From Pseudomonas rustica (lineage in GTDB: Bacteria > Pseudomonadota > Gammaproteobacteria > Pseudomonadales > Pseudomonadaceae), in assembly GCF_018336155.1 (NCBI RefSeq), contig NZ_JAGYHF010000002.1, positions 372,001-436,000 on the forward strand: 64,000 nucleotides of DNA. Direction: 5' to 3'. Within the stretch, counting starts at the first letter, position 1, and the number at the start of each line of letters is the position of its first letter. Positions 41,749-50,354 of the stretch are shown here, in pieces. The translations under genes and the position numbers were made by a program. A model generated the notes under the pieces. It searched no databases, was not told the origin of the DNA, and saw only the letters and a program-made list of their open reading frames with translations.

Positions 41749-42527
41749 GGTCGGTAGTCCCTGTGCCTCAGGATCAGTTTTACGCGGTTGGCCATGGACC
41801 ACCCGTAAACCTCTCGGCTGGAGAGCCGGCCAGCCATGTGGTGATAAATGAATGGGCCTGACCCGCCGAGCGCCGGCGCTTGCTCGCTGGCAAAGTGCGG
41901 GTTGTCACCGAGATAGATGGCGGCATGGTTTGGGTGGAAACACGGTCGCCCGATCGTCGGCACCTGCAGCACCAGCATGTCGCCGCGGCGCGCCTCTTCA
42001 ACTTCGTAAAAGCCGGCGGCCTTGAAGTTATCCTCGTACAGGCTCGGCCCGTTCTCGTCTTCCCACCAAAGGTCGTGGCGTTCGAAATTCGGAAGCTGCA
42101 ATCCGCCCTCGCGCGCATACCAATCGCGGCAGGCGCCCCAACAGTCCAGAAGGCCGTGGGAGAAATCGCGGCCCAGCAACGGCGCTTCGAATCCCGACGG
42201 CTTGAACCATTCGAACTCCCCGCCCGGCCAGCCGACGATGCCCCACGGCAGTTCGTGCAGCTCACAGCTGACCCGGTCCGCCATGCTCGGCATGGGCGCC
42301 TTGTCCGGGTGGCTATGGATGATCGCCAGCACCTCGCCCAGATCCTCGGCGGCAGCCTGGTCGCGCTCGTCGATCTGAAAATTCTCCCGCTCCGACTTCG
42401 CGCGATTCGTGCACGGCACGTACCGGCGGCCGGTCTCGGTCTTCACCAGCAGCCCGCAAGCCTCGCCCGGGTAAGCGCGCTCCGCATGGGCACGGATTTC
42501 GTCCTGCAGCTTTTGATTGATGCGCAT
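41745..42527 (-). CDS. Tail tip protease/peptidoglycan hydrolase (lambda K-like; JAMM + NlpC/P60)
   Basis: 260 aa. The N-terminal JAB1/MPN domain has Glu in PGEACGLLV and the zinc motif HSHPDKAPMPSMAD (~71-84). The C-terminal NlpC/P60 domain has catalytic Cys in LLDCWGACRDWY (~126-137) and His in PNHAAIYLGD. Such proteins mature the tail tip and may digest peptidoglycan during DNA entry. The order is L-K-I-J with coupled junctions. Confidence 0.92.
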   Translation of the reverse strand: MRINQKLQDEIRAHAERAYPGEACGLLVKTETGRRYVPCTNRAKSERENFQIDERDQAAAEDLGEVLAIIHSHPDKAPMPSMADRVSCELHELPWGIVGWPGGEFEWFKPSGFEAPLLGRDFSHGLLDCWGACRDWYAREGGLQLPNFERHDLWWEDENGPSLYEDNFKAAGFYEVEEARRGDMLVLQVPTIGRPCFHPNHAAIYLGDNPHFASEQAPALGGSGPFIYHHMAGRLSSREVYGWSMANRVKLILRHRDYRP

Positions 42528-42530
42528 TGG

Positions 42531-43232
42531 TTACCTCGAACTTGCGATAAGGCTTGCCCCCATGGAGCCGCCGAAGCGACGCGTGTTGCCGCGCAGCTTG
42601 CAGCTGCTCCACCAACCGCCGCACTGGTCGAGCGCGGGGTTGTCGGTGGGTTCGTTTTTCTTGGTGAACATCGCGGCACCGGTGTAGGCGCAGGCCTCAC
42701 CGCGGTAACCGCCACGACACGCCCACCGGCAAAGCTTGGTGATCTGCTGGGAAGGCAACATCTGCCCTTCCATGTCGGTAGGACTGGACATCGAGAACGT
42801 CAGCGAGTCGAGCGTCTCCTCGGTTTTCTGCTCGATGTACCAGATGTTTTTCCGGCTCTGATTGCTTGCGGTGGGGTTGCCGTCGGCGAAGTTGGCAGCG
42901 TCCAGGTAGTGGCGGAAAGTCTCGATGACCGTGAACTTCGCGCCGGCGAGGTCGCGGTACTGCAAGCACAGCGCAGCGATCGCGCCGCGCACGCCGCCAA
43001 GCTCGTTGGCAATTTGCAACGTCGGCGCCGCGGGCCGCCCGTCCCCACGAATATCAAAACCTTTGGCCGTGATCTGCAGCGGCGAGTAGAGCTGCCCCTG
43101 CCAGACAATGTCGCCTTCCTGTGCATGACCGTGGAACCGCCAGAGGTTGGCGCCCAGGCGTGTAGCGTCGAGCTCGAACAGCCGGATCTGGTTGCCCGGC
43201 TCGAGCTTTTGAATATCGGCGTTGTAATTCAT
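42531..43232 (-). CDS. Minor tail protein L
   Basis: 233 aa from the ATG giving MNYNADIQKLEPGNQIRLFE. The lambda L-type domain has LWRFHG, PLQITAKGFDIRGDGR and a C-terminal cysteine cluster (LCRWACRGGYRGEACAY, then DQCGGWWSSC). In the lambda family this cluster holds a [4Fe-4S] cluster. It caps the tail tip below the distal tail protein. It is preceded by a terminator-like hairpin and a TGGAG ribosome-binding site. Confidence 0.9.
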   Translation of the reverse strand: MNYNADIQKLEPGNQIRLFELDATRLGANLWRFHGHAQEGDIVWQGQLYSPLQITAKGFDIRGDGRPAAPTLQIANELGGVRGAIAALCLQYRDLAGAKFTVIETFRHYLDAANFADGNPTASNQSRKNIWYIEQKTEETLDSLTFSMSSPTDMEGQMLPSQQITKLCRWACRGGYRGEACAYTGAAMFTKKNEPTDNPALDQCGGWWSSCKLRGNTRRFGGSMGASLIASSR

Positions 43233-43241
43233 GGGACTCCA

Positions 43242-43266
43242 GAAACAACAAACCCCGCACGGGGAG
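43242..43266 (-). terminator. Terminator-like hairpin ahead of gene L
   Basis: On the minus strand a CCCC...GGGG hairpin (43253-43264) is followed by TTTGTTGTTTC and CTGGAG leading into the gene L ATG. Confidence 0.55.
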
Positions 43267-43286
43267 GGGTCAGTCATTGCTTTCAG

Positions 43287-43631
43287 TCAGGGGGTGTAGA
43301 CCTGCTTGAAGGCGAAAGTGAGAGTGAATAATCCGGGGCCAACAGAGCGGGGTTTGTATCCGTTGCACCGGTACCGACCCCGGACGCCACCTGGCGGCGT
43401 CCAGAGGAACGACTTGTAGCCTTCGTGCCGATCGAGGAAAGCCCAGATCAGCGGCAGCTCCTCCCCCTGCTCCATCGAGCCGGTGTGCGTGAGATTCCAG
43501 ACCTGGCTTTTCGTGTTGATGCCGATGCCGCCGGCCTGCACGTAACCGTCGCCAAACTCGTTTTCCCATGTCCGCTGGGAGACATCACCATCGGCGCCCA
43601 CCTCGACATCGTAGATAAATTCCTCGGCCAT
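43287..43631 (-). CDS. Minor tail protein M
   Basis: 114 aa. A phage minor tail protein of the lambda M type (EEFIYDVEVGADGD, ENEFGDGYVQ, FLDRHEGYKSFLWTPPGG, TLTFAFKQVYTP). It is part of the distal tail. Its ATG overlaps the stop of the tape measure gene by one base; it is followed by L, K, I and J. Confidence 0.9.
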   Translation of the reverse strand: MAEEFIYDVEVGADGDVSQRTWENEFGDGYVQAGGIGINTKSQVWNLTHTGSMEQGEELPLIWAFLDRHEGYKSFLWTPPGGVRGRYRCNGYKPRSVGPGLFTLTFAFKQVYTP

Positions 43632-46600
43632 CAGCCTCGCCTCCAGAGGCGCCCGCCTTGGCGCATCTCCCGATCAAGAAACTGTCCCATCCGAGCTTCA
43701 AGCGCAGCTCCAATCGAATCGCCCTGCGCCTGTGCTTCCTGATTGCTCATGCCTGGCTGAGCCTGAACGGTCACTGGTGCGTTGAAAATGATGGGCGCCG
43801 GCGCCGACGCGGGCGAACCACTACCCGCGCTCGAACCGGATTGCCCGACCAAAGCGGCCTTCCCGTTGCTCAATGCTTCCAGGGTGCCCACTCCAATACG
43901 CGCTGTCGCGTCTGCGTTGAACACGTATTCGCCACGGTGAACCGGGCCGGCGATCTCGTCTCGCCGGCCGTCGCCGGTGTAGCCGCCCTCCATGAAGCCA
44001 GCGCCAGCCATTGCGGTCATGCCAACGGCGGATGCAAGCGGACCCGTTACGGTCAGGGCTGTGGCCATCGCCGCTGGCGCAGCGGCCGGGCCGATGATCG
44101 GGATTGCGGCTGTCGCGGCGTAAGCATTCAGACCAGCCTGCAACGACATGGCCGCGGCGTTCGCGCCGAGCGTGCCTGCGGCACTGGCCTGCGTGGTTTT
44201 ACCGACCAGCATTTGCACACCCTGATAGATCAACCACTGAGCCGCCATGTCACCCAGCGCCTTCAGCATCGACTTCGCGAAATTGCCGACCATATCCCCC
44301 AGCGCATCGCCCACGTCTTCAGCACCGCTCGCCACGTCAGAGAAGAAGGTGCCCAGTTCACTGGTCCCCGTGCTCAGCGCGGTAGAGGTCACATCGGCAG
44401 CGATCTGCGAGTAGTCCCTGGCAGCGTCCGCGTAGTTCGCCCAGGCCTCGTTGACGCCATTCATCCAATTGGCTTGCTGCTCGTCAGTGGCCGCGTAGAA
44501 GTCCTGCTGATACTGCAATCGCTTGTCGTACTCGGCCTGCAACACCGCCGTTTCATCCCTGTACAGCTGAGGGGTTATTTCCCCACTGTTGCGCTGCTTT
44601 ACCAGTTCGTTGACATCAGCCGCATACTTTTGGCGCATTGCCAGGTCGGCGCGCATTCGATCACGCGCCTTGTCGCCCATGCCGGCGCCGGCGAGTTCCT
44701 GTTCGTAGCCGTCCTTTGACGTACGAGTTGTCAGCGCCTGCGCGTTCTTGAACGCGGTCAGCTTCAGGTCGTCCTCGTTGGCCTTCTTCAGCTTGTTGAG
44801 CGCGTCGAGCTCGGCGGCCATTCCCATCAGCCGCTTCTTTTGCGCTTCGCTGAGCTTGCCCAGCTTTCCTTCCTGGAGTTCGAACGAAAGTTTCTGAGCC
44901 TCGGTGGCGTCCTTCTGCTTATCACCGGTGGTGTTGATCAGGTCGATCTGGCGCTTGTAGCCTTCTTCGGCAGACTCGAACGATTTGAGCTGTTGCTTGG
45001 CGGCAGAGGTACCCTCGGTAGCGTTCTTCCGCGCGGCTTTGGCGGCAGCATCATCGGATGCTTTCTGGGCGTCCTTCGCCGCTGCCGCTGAGCGGATGGC
45101 AACGACCATTTCTTTTGTGAGCAGACTGTTCTCGGCGATATACCGATTTGCCGCTTCCAAGCTGGTCTTGTCCTGAGCCGATGCAAGTTGCTTAAGCAAC
45201 TGGTCCAGATACTTTTGCCCGGCTTCGTTTGCGCCAGCCCGGGCCGCAGCATTTTCACGCTCCGCCCGGGTATTGGCGTCCGTCTCGCCGGTGAGCTCGG
45301 CCAGTGCGGTTTTCAACTGCGCAATCAGCGCGGCCTTTTCCGCTGCTGCACCGCCGCTCTCTTCCAAGGCGTCGACCATCTCGGCAGTTACACCGGGAAT
45401 TTCACGGACTTGTTCAGCCACAGCCTTCCAGTCAACAACCATTCCAGCAGACTGATCACTCGATGCCTTTTTAATGATGTCCATTGCCGACTGAAACTCG
45501 GCAGGTAGCGGAGCGATCCCTCCCATGAAGCCGGAAGCGCCAGCGAGACCGGCATTTGTCAGACTGCTCTGAAACTCAAAAGCAATTGATCCGGCAGCCG
45601 TAGTCAGGTCGCCCTCGGCTTCCTCGATGGACGCTTTCAACTCCCTGAGCGTGACAGACTGCGTTGCCCTGTTGAGCTTGTTGAATCTCTCAACCAGCTT
45701 ATCAATGGGGTCGCCGAGGTCGCCGAGCTTCTTCTCAAGTACGCTTGTGTTGTCACGCAGCGTGAGAAACGCAGTGGCGGCTCCAATCGCCAACACCGCG
45801 ATACCCGCAGGTCCGCCAAGGACTCCCATTACTCCGAGAGAGGCACGACTTGCGGCAGCTTGAGCTGCGGCTACTGCATTGGTTGCCCGGGTTTCCACCA
45901 TCCTTGCTTCGGCGAGCTGCAGCGACATCTGCGCTTGCACGGCTGTGCCTCGCGCGGCGATTGCCTCTTTCTCTGCAAGGAAAACGGAAGTTTGTGCTTT
46001 TTGTTGGTCGGCTTGAGCCGCAAGCAGAACAGCGGCTGCTTGGGCCTTGCGCGCGACCGCATCAGCAACGGCAGCCCTGGTCGCGGAAATGGAGGCTGCT
46101 GCAGATCCAGCGAGTTGACGTAGATAGCCCGCCAGAGCACCGACAGCGACAACACCAGCGATGTCCGCAAGAATTTCGAAATTATCCCCAAGCGCGCCGA
46201 TACCTTTGGCCAGAACTCCAGTGCCATCAGTCGTCTCGTTCAGCCGGCCCACGTACACCGAAAACGCGTTATTGAGGTTTTGCATTGCATCGCGCACAGC
46301 TACACCCATGCTGTCAGCCAGCAAGCCGTTGGCGTGAGCCGACTTCTGCAATCCCTCGGTGAGTATGTCGAGTGCCAGCTTACCCTGGGCACCCAAACTG
46401 CGAATCTCTTCCGCTGTCTTCCCGGTAGACTTAGCAATCGTATCGACCACGGTCGGCATAGCGGCGAGGATTGCCTGCCACCCATCAGCCTCGACCTTGC
46501 CGGTTTGAAGTGCTTTCGAATAAGCATCAATTGCCGAGCTGGCTTTGTCGGCCGATGCAGAGTTCGTTACCAAAAGGAAACTGAAGCTGTCCATCACGTC

Positions 46601-47038
46601 CAGCGCTTGGCTGGTGTTGTAACCCATCGACTTCAGACTGTCCGCCGTTCGGATGTAAAGTTCTTGGGCTTCAGCCAGTGGCCGATAGGTACGCTTGGAA
46701 GTTTCGAGAAGGCGATCCTGTACCAGGTTGTATTCATTGACGCTGCCGGTCGCCATGCCGATCCGATCGGACATCTGGCTGAAGGAGTCGGCAGTTTCAA
46801 TAATCTTGCCAACCGACGCAGCACCTACCGCGATTGCCAAGGCGTTCTTGATCACACCCGCGGCGCTCTGGGCGCTCTCTCCCGCGCGATCAAACGCTGT
46901 ATCGATACGCCCTAAGCTCTTGTCGATCTTGCCAGCAGACTGACCGACGGTGGAATCCGCCCGAGCCATCTCCTGACGCAACTGCGCCGTGGTGGCCTCA
47001 ATGCGAACAAGCATTCCGTGTACGTCGGTATCTGCCAT
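43631..47038 (-). CDS. Tail tape measure protein
   Basis: 1135 aa. The N-terminal tape-measure domain (~60-260) contains SFSQMSDRIGMATGSVNEYN and ILAAMPTVVDTIAKSTGKTA. Hydrophobic segments (~285-310 and ~405-430) lie in the middle, with long Ala/Lys/Glu/Gln helical stretches, and a Gly/Ala-rich hydrophobic stretch and MEGGYTGDGRRDEIAGPVHR motif near the C-terminus, typical of phage tape measures. Its length sets tail length, and it may form the DNA-ejection channel. A terminator-SD cassette precedes it. Confidence 0.95.
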   Translation of the reverse strand: MADTDVHGMLVRIEATTAQLRQEMARADSTVGQSAGKIDKSLGRIDTAFDRAGESAQSAAGVIKNALAIAVGAASVGKIIETADSFSQMSDRIGMATGSVNEYNLVQDRLLETSKRTYRPLAEAQELYIRTADSLKSMGYNTSQALDVMDSFSFLLVTNSASADKASSAIDAYSKALQTGKVEADGWQAILAAMPTVVDTIAKSTGKTAEEIRSLGAQGKLALDILTEGLQKSAHANGLLADSMGVAVRDAMQNLNNAFSVYVGRLNETTDGTGVLAKGIGALGDNFEILADIAGVVAVGALAGYLRQLAGSAAASISATRAAVADAVARKAQAAAVLLAAQADQQKAQTSVFLAEKEAIAARGTAVQAQMSLQLAEARMVETRATNAVAAAQAAASRASLGVMGVLGGPAGIAVLAIGAATAFLTLRDNTSVLEKKLGDLGDPIDKLVERFNKLNRATQSVTLRELKASIEEAEGDLTTAAGSIAFEFQSSLTNAGLAGASGFMGGIAPLPAEFQSAMDIIKKASSDQSAGMVVDWKAVAEQVREIPGVTAEMVDALEESGGAAAEKAALIAQLKTALAELTGETDANTRAERENAAARAGANEAGQKYLDQLLKQLASAQDKTSLEAANRYIAENSLLTKEMVVAIRSAAAAKDAQKASDDAAAKAARKNATEGTSAAKQQLKSFESAEEGYKRQIDLINTTGDKQKDATEAQKLSFELQEGKLGKLSEAQKKRLMGMAAELDALNKLKKANEDDLKLTAFKNAQALTTRTSKDGYEQELAGAGMGDKARDRMRADLAMRQKYAADVNELVKQRNSGEITPQLYRDETAVLQAEYDKRLQYQQDFYAATDEQQANWMNGVNEAWANYADAARDYSQIAADVTSTALSTGTSELGTFFSDVASGAEDVGDALGDMVGNFAKSMLKALGDMAAQWLIYQGVQMLVGKTTQASAAGTLGANAAAMSLQAGLNAYAATAAIPIIGPAAAPAAMATALTVTGPLASAVGMTAMAGAGFMEGGYTGDGRRDEIAGPVHRGEYVFNADATARIGVGTLEALSNGKAALVGQSGSSAGSGSPASAPAPIIFNAPVTVQAQPGMSNQEAQAQGDSIGAALEARMGQFLDREMRQGGRLWRRG

Positions 47039-47077
47039 GCTTTTCTCCAGGCAATAAAAAACCCGCCGTGGCGGGTT
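47039..47077 (-). terminator. Terminator-SD cassette ahead of the tape measure gene
   Basis: On the minus strand AACCCGCC pairs with GGCGGGTT (47060-47067 with 47070-47077), followed by six T, ATTGCCTGGAGAAAAG and the ATG. The TTGCCTGGAGAAAAG segment is identical to that ahead of the endolysin gene. Confidence 0.75.
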
Positions 47078-47100
47078 CTATCAAGTAATGAATTTGGAAG

Positions 47101-47358
47101 TCATCGCTGATTGGAATTCTTCCTGTTGGCTGCATCGGTGATCTTTCGGATCCGGCGCTCCTCCTTCGCCTGTAGTCTGGCTGGATCATTCGAGCGCCTT
47201 TCCCAAACGTAGACGGCCACCAGAATGATCACGACCGAAGTCAGCGAAAATAGAACCACGTTGCCAGCGGACAACACCAGCGCAGCAAGTCCAAGGAAAA
47301 AGCCTGGCGCCAACGCAACGGCTATCACTAAGAGCAGCAAGACAATCAGAACTTGCAT
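47101..47358 (-). CDS. Small membrane protein between tail chaperone and tape measure genes
   Basis: 85 aa from the ATG giving MQVLIVLLLLVIAV, chosen because GGAGG lies 8 bases ahead (an in-frame ATG overlaps that site at 47373). It has two or three hydrophobic helices (~2-30, 32-52) and a strongly basic C-terminus (AKEERRIRKITDAANRK). Not a known tail protein to me; it could be a superinfection-exclusion or membrane-targeted accessory protein. Confidence 0.6.
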   Translation of the reverse strand: MQVLIVLLLLVIAVALAPGFFLGLAALVLSAGNVVLFSLTSVVIILVAVYVWERRSNDPARLQAKEERRIRKITDAANRKNSNQR

Positions 47359-47412
47359 CAGGTTTGCCTCCATTCAAACCGATAGCCTATCAAATAAGCT
47401 CTTGATACCAAA

Positions 47413-47990
47413 TCATGCAGCCTGCCGCCCTGTCAGCGCCTGTCGCAACTTCGCCGCAACGGTCGATGGCTTCGGCTTCTCTTTCTTCCCGCCAGGCTTT
47501 CCGCCGAAGGGGTTGGTCATATGCGTCCATTCGAGTTTGGCGTCCATGGCCAGGAACAGCTCCGGCATAGGCGTGCACCACGCCAGATCCGGCGACCAGC
47601 CGAGCCAGCCCGTGGCTACTGCATACAGCCGGTCGACGTAGCTGCCATCCTCGACAGCACTTACGCCGCCGCCGGCTTCTCCTTTCCCGGAGCAGTACCG
47701 CGCGGGTTGTACAGCGCCACCAGGTAAGCGTTGAGCTGCACAGATACTTCCAGAACGCCAGCCTGCCAGACCTGTTCGGCGACAGCCTCTGCGGCCTTGC
47801 CCTTCAAGCCAGCGCCGCCGGCGATGATCACCGCGCACCCGTCGACGCTCAGTGCATTGATTGCCTGCGACGCGCCACGCAGTCCACCGAAGTGCGCCTC
47901 GATCGCGCGAACGGCCTCAAGCGTGGGTTTCAGTGTGTAGGTCTCACCATCCAGCTCGACTTCAACGGTACCGTAAAGGGTTTTGCTCAT
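47413..47990 (-). CDS. Tail assembly chaperone G-T fusion made by -1 ribosomal frameshift
   Basis: The upstream 109-aa frame (G) contains a lambda-type slippery heptamer G-GGA-AAG in the correct phase at 47682-47688. A -1 slip there joins its first 103 codons to 89 codons of the overlapping frame (residues onward GEAGGGVSAVEDGSYVDRLY), giving a ~192 aa GT protein. The T part contains GWLGWSPDLAWCTPMPELFL and a Lys/Pro-rich tail. GT chaperones load the tape measure onto tail tube subunits. The T frame has no good start of its own at the right place. Confidence 0.85.
47661..47990 (-). CDS. Tail assembly chaperone G
   Basis: 109 aa (MSKTLYGTVEVELDGETYTLKPTLEAVRAIEAHFG). Product of normal termination upstream of the tape measure gene; it corresponds to lambda gpG. 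The last codons (APGKEKPAAA) cover the frameshift site. It is preceded by a GGGGC-TTCGG-CCCC-type stem-loop close to its ribosome-binding site. Confidence 0.88.
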   Translation of the reverse strand: MSKTLYGTVEVELDGETYTLKPTLEAVRAIEAHFGGLRGASQAINALSVDGCAVIIAGGAGLKGKAAEAVAEQVWQAGVLEVSVQLNAYLVALYNPRGTAPGKEKPAAA

Positions 47991-48028
47991 GTGTCAGATC
48001 CTTGGAAGCGGGGCCGAAGCCCCTCAGA

Positions 48029-48529
48029 TTACGGCGCAACGGCGGCCGGGAGGATTTCGAGGATGTCGGAGTTGATGCCGATCGTGACGTTGCGGCGAAC
48101 CACGTTGTCAGCGGCGCCAGCGGCGACGGTGTTGTTCATGACCTTGCCGCGCATGTAGAAGGTGGTCGGCAGCACCGCTGGCGTTGCGTCCGAGTCGCCG
48201 TCGTTCAGGGTGATCTTGATGTTGTAATCGCCCTTGCTGCGGTCCTTGTGCGCCACCTTCAGCGCAGCCTGGCCGGCGTCGCCATTGTCGAGGCCTACGG
48301 TCAGCGTCATGTCGCCGGCGTCCGCGGTGCCCTTGTACTTGCGTACCCGACCGTCGCGCAGCGAGGTGAAGGTCACCGAGCTGAAGGTGTCGCCGAACTC
48401 GCCGAGGTCTTCGATCTCGCCCACTTCGACGTAGGTGTCAGCTTTGTAATCCGTTTCGGTCGTGGCGCCGGACTTGGTGCCCAGCGAGAATCGGCAGCCG
48501 GCGGCTGTGTTGAGGTTGTCATCGGCCAT
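48029..48529 (-). CDS. Major tail tube protein
   Basis: 166 aa. Lambda V-like phage tail tube fold: MADDNLNTAAGCRFSLG at the N-terminus, then YVEVGEIEDLGEFGD, VTFTSLRDGRVRKYKGTADAG and LTVGLDNGDAGQAAL. It forms the hexameric tail tube. It sits between the tail completion genes and the chaperones, the canonical place. Confidence 0.92.
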   Translation of the reverse strand: MADDNLNTAAGCRFSLGTKSGATTETDYKADTYVEVGEIEDLGEFGDTFSSVTFTSLRDGRVRKYKGTADAGDMTLTVGLDNGDAGQAALKVAHKDRSKGDYNIKITLNDGDSDATPAVLPTTFYMRGKVMNNTVAAGAADNVVRRNVTIGINSDILEILPAAVAP

Positions 48530-48583
48530 GGGTAATCCTCCAAAGGCACATTGGATAAAGCCGCGGTGCGGCCGGTGTTGGGT

Positions 48584-48970
48584 TTAATGGGTGGTGATGA
48601 CGCGGACCGTGATCGATCCCTGGTACGTCACGCCGTCGGCGTCACGCTGCGCATCTGCTTGCTCAACCCTGACCGATACTGCCCGGCCAACAGCCAGAGG
48701 CAGGCGGCGCTCGTCCAGTGCTGAAACGACCTCGCCGATGATCCGCTTTACCTCGGCCTGGCCGTGCGCGTCTGACCAGACTGAAAGGTAGATCAGCCGT
48801 TGCTCGCGCTTTCGGCCGGCAATCGGGGAGGCGTTAGTCGAGATCTCGCGGTCGATCGAGACATACGGCATATCGGTGTCCATCGGCGCGCCGTCGTAGA
48901 CCGGGCATGAAACCTCAGCTTCGAGCCTGGCGAACACCGCTTCCTGCAGAGCAACAGACGGATCACTCAT
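48584..48970 (-). CDS. Tail terminator/completion protein (DUF3168-like)
   Basis: 128 aa with SVALQEAVFARLEAEVSCPV and YDGAPMDTDMPYVSIDRE near the N-terminus, matching DUF3168 tail completion proteins (lambda U-like position). It caps the tail tube for head joining. Its ATG overlaps the 3' end of the gp10-like gene by 8 bases. Confidence 0.85.
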   Translation of the reverse strand: MSDPSVALQEAVFARLEAEVSCPVYDGAPMDTDMPYVSIDREISTNASPIAGRKREQRLIYLSVWSDAHGQAEVKRIIGEVVSALDERRLPLAVGRAVSVRVEQADAQRDADGVTYQGSITVRVITTH

Positions 48971-49541
48971 TGCCCGCTCCCATGCTGGCTTTGCGCAGCG
49001 TCCTGGATACCGCGGCGCGGATGTTGGCCAGCACGAATTCGCGGTTCACGTCCTTGGCTGGTCGCAACCATGGATGAGCCGGCCGGGCTGGAATGTCCGG
49101 GTACTTGCCGTAGAACGTGGAGCCGTCAGACTTGTTCTTCGTGTCGCGCGCGCGCAGTGCGTTTCGGCGTCCGGACATCTTCGACTTGTCGCGGTTGTTG
49201 GTGTGCTCACCCCCAACCGCGTTTTTGTCAGCTCGTCGGTACAACGTGCCGCTGTAGCCCTTCGTTCCGTACTCCAAGAAGCGGAGGTAGAAGAAACGCT
49301 GAGTGTCACGCTTGCCCCGGATGCCGATCTCGGCGTTCAGGCCGCTCTTTGAAACGAACACCTTCAAAGCAGCAGCAGCGGCGCCCGTGTCCTTCGGGAT
49401 GAGTTGCCTCATCGTTGCCAGGATCTGGTCGGCGCCTTCTCGCATCACGCCGACCAGCTCGTTATCCATCGTGGCGTGGATGTTGCGCAAGGTTTTGCGC
49501 AACTTGAAATCGCCAGACATGCGCGACCGGCGAGCAGCCAT
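48963..49541 (-). CDS. HK97 gp10-like head-tail/tail completion protein
   Basis: 192 aa. GVMREGADQILATMRQLIPKDTGAAAAAL is the HK97-gp10 family hallmark (proteins with a PxxTGxL segment). The C-terminal region has RPAHPWLRPAKD, the usual 'PA.P.lrPA' end. A basic insert (~100-145) is longer than in short members. The start may be at 49541 or at the internal ATG 49520. Confidence 0.85.
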   Translation of the reverse strand: MAARRSRMSGDFKLRKTLRNIHATMDNELVGVMREGADQILATMRQLIPKDTGAAAAALKVFVSKSGLNAEIGIRGKRDTQRFFYLRFLEYGTKGYSGTLYRRADKNAVGGEHTNNRDKSKMSGRRNALRARDTKNKSDGSTFYGKYPDIPARPAHPWLRPAKDVNREFVLANIRAAVSRTLRKASMGAGNE

Positions 49542-49544
49542 GGG

Positions 49545-49712
49545 TTACTCCTTGGCCTTGGCCGGTTTATCTGCCGGAGCAGCCTCGGCCACTTGGGTCA
49601 CCAGCCCGCGCTGAATGAGGTCGGTGCCGAGCTTGGCGTCGACCACGAACTCTTCGCCTTTTTCCCGATCGCCAGTGGCGCCCGACAAGGCGCCCAGTGC
49701 AATAACTTTCAT
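49545..49712 (-). CDS. Small phage protein, paralogue of the 72-aa protein upstream
   Basis: 55 aa: MKVIALGALSGATGDREKGE onward, ending in AAPADKPAKAKE. It is tightly packed between the head closure gene and the gp10-like gene. It resembles the protein at 50355-50573 in the N-terminal beta pair, in the segment with LIQRGLVTQV versus LIGKGLAEEV, and in the Lys-rich tail. Too short for long-ORF listings. Function unknown; it probably packs in the head-tail connector region. Confidence 0.72.
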   Translation of the reverse strand: MKVIALGALSGATGDREKGEEFVVDAKLGTDLIQRGLVTQVAEAAPADKPAKAKE

Positions 49713-49722
49713 AAATTCAGCC

Positions 49723-50055
49723 TCAAGGGTTGGGGACGTTTGAGCAGAGCAGCCGGAGCATGCTGTGCTCGTTGTCGATCAGCGCAGCGCCAATCAGATA
49801 AGTCGTGGTGATTCCTTTCGCCGTGTGCACGATGCGATTTCCCGCGACGGCATCAGCCCTTGGACGGACGCGAATCTCGGCGGTGACCACAACTTTCAGC
49901 TGCTCAGCCACCGGCGCAATGCGTCCAGTCGGCAGCGTTATCTCAGCCCACAGTTTTCCAACTTCAGTCCAAACGACTTTGAAGCCACCGGAACCGTTTG
50001 GGGTGCGCACCTCTTTATGGATGGCGCACCGGTGACGCATTGGGCCTGCTCTCAT
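49723..50055 (-). CDS. Phage head closure protein
   Basis: 110 aa. MRAGPMRHRCAIHKEVRT and WTEVGKLWAEITLPTGR are typical of the SPP1 gp16/HK97 head-closure family. It seals the connector after DNA packaging. Its ATG overlaps the stop of the upstream connector gene by one base. Confidence 0.88.
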   Translation of the reverse strand: MRAGPMRHRCAIHKEVRTPNGSGGFKVVWTEVGKLWAEITLPTGRIAPVAEQLKVVVTAEIRVRPRADAVAGNRIVHTAKGITTTYLIGAALIDNEHSMLRLLCSNVPNP

Positions 50056-50354
50056 CAGAAACGCTTCCTGGGCCAGAGAAGTCGGTCAACGGCCAGAGGA
50101 ACAGCCGATGAGATAGTGCCGATCACCACGGCCTCGCGGTTGGCGTACCAGTGGCCAACGAGCAGCAGTACCGCCTGCTCGACGTCCGGGGTAAACCCCA
50201 TCTGCTCTGGCCCGGCCGGCGTCCCTTCGACCAACTCACGGTCACAGTGCATGGCCACGTGCGCCTTCGCGGCCTCAACGTAACCGGTGATGAGCGAATC
50301 CTCGTCATCGCCGTCCACTCGTAGGTGGAGCTTCACGCGCGCCAGATCGATCAT
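50055..50354 (-). CDS. Head-tail connector protein (gp6-like)
   Basis: 99 aa. MIDLARVKLHLRVDGDDEDSL, then ITGYVEAAKAHVAMHC and VEQAVLLLVGHWYANREAV, match the HK97 gp6/phage connector family: all-helical ring proteins below the portal. Confidence 0.9.
   Translation of the reverse strand: MIDLARVKLHLRVDGDDEDSLITGYVEAAKAHVAMHCDRELVEGTPAGPEQMGFTPDVEQAVLLLVGHWYANREAVVIGTISSAVPLAVDRLLWPRKRF

Noticed and set aside
47413..47838. Independent 141-codon frame for the T chaperone starting at 47838
   Set aside because: Its first ~50 codons are an off-frame reading of gene G (Arg/Gly-rich). The real entry is by -1 frameshift at 47682-47688.
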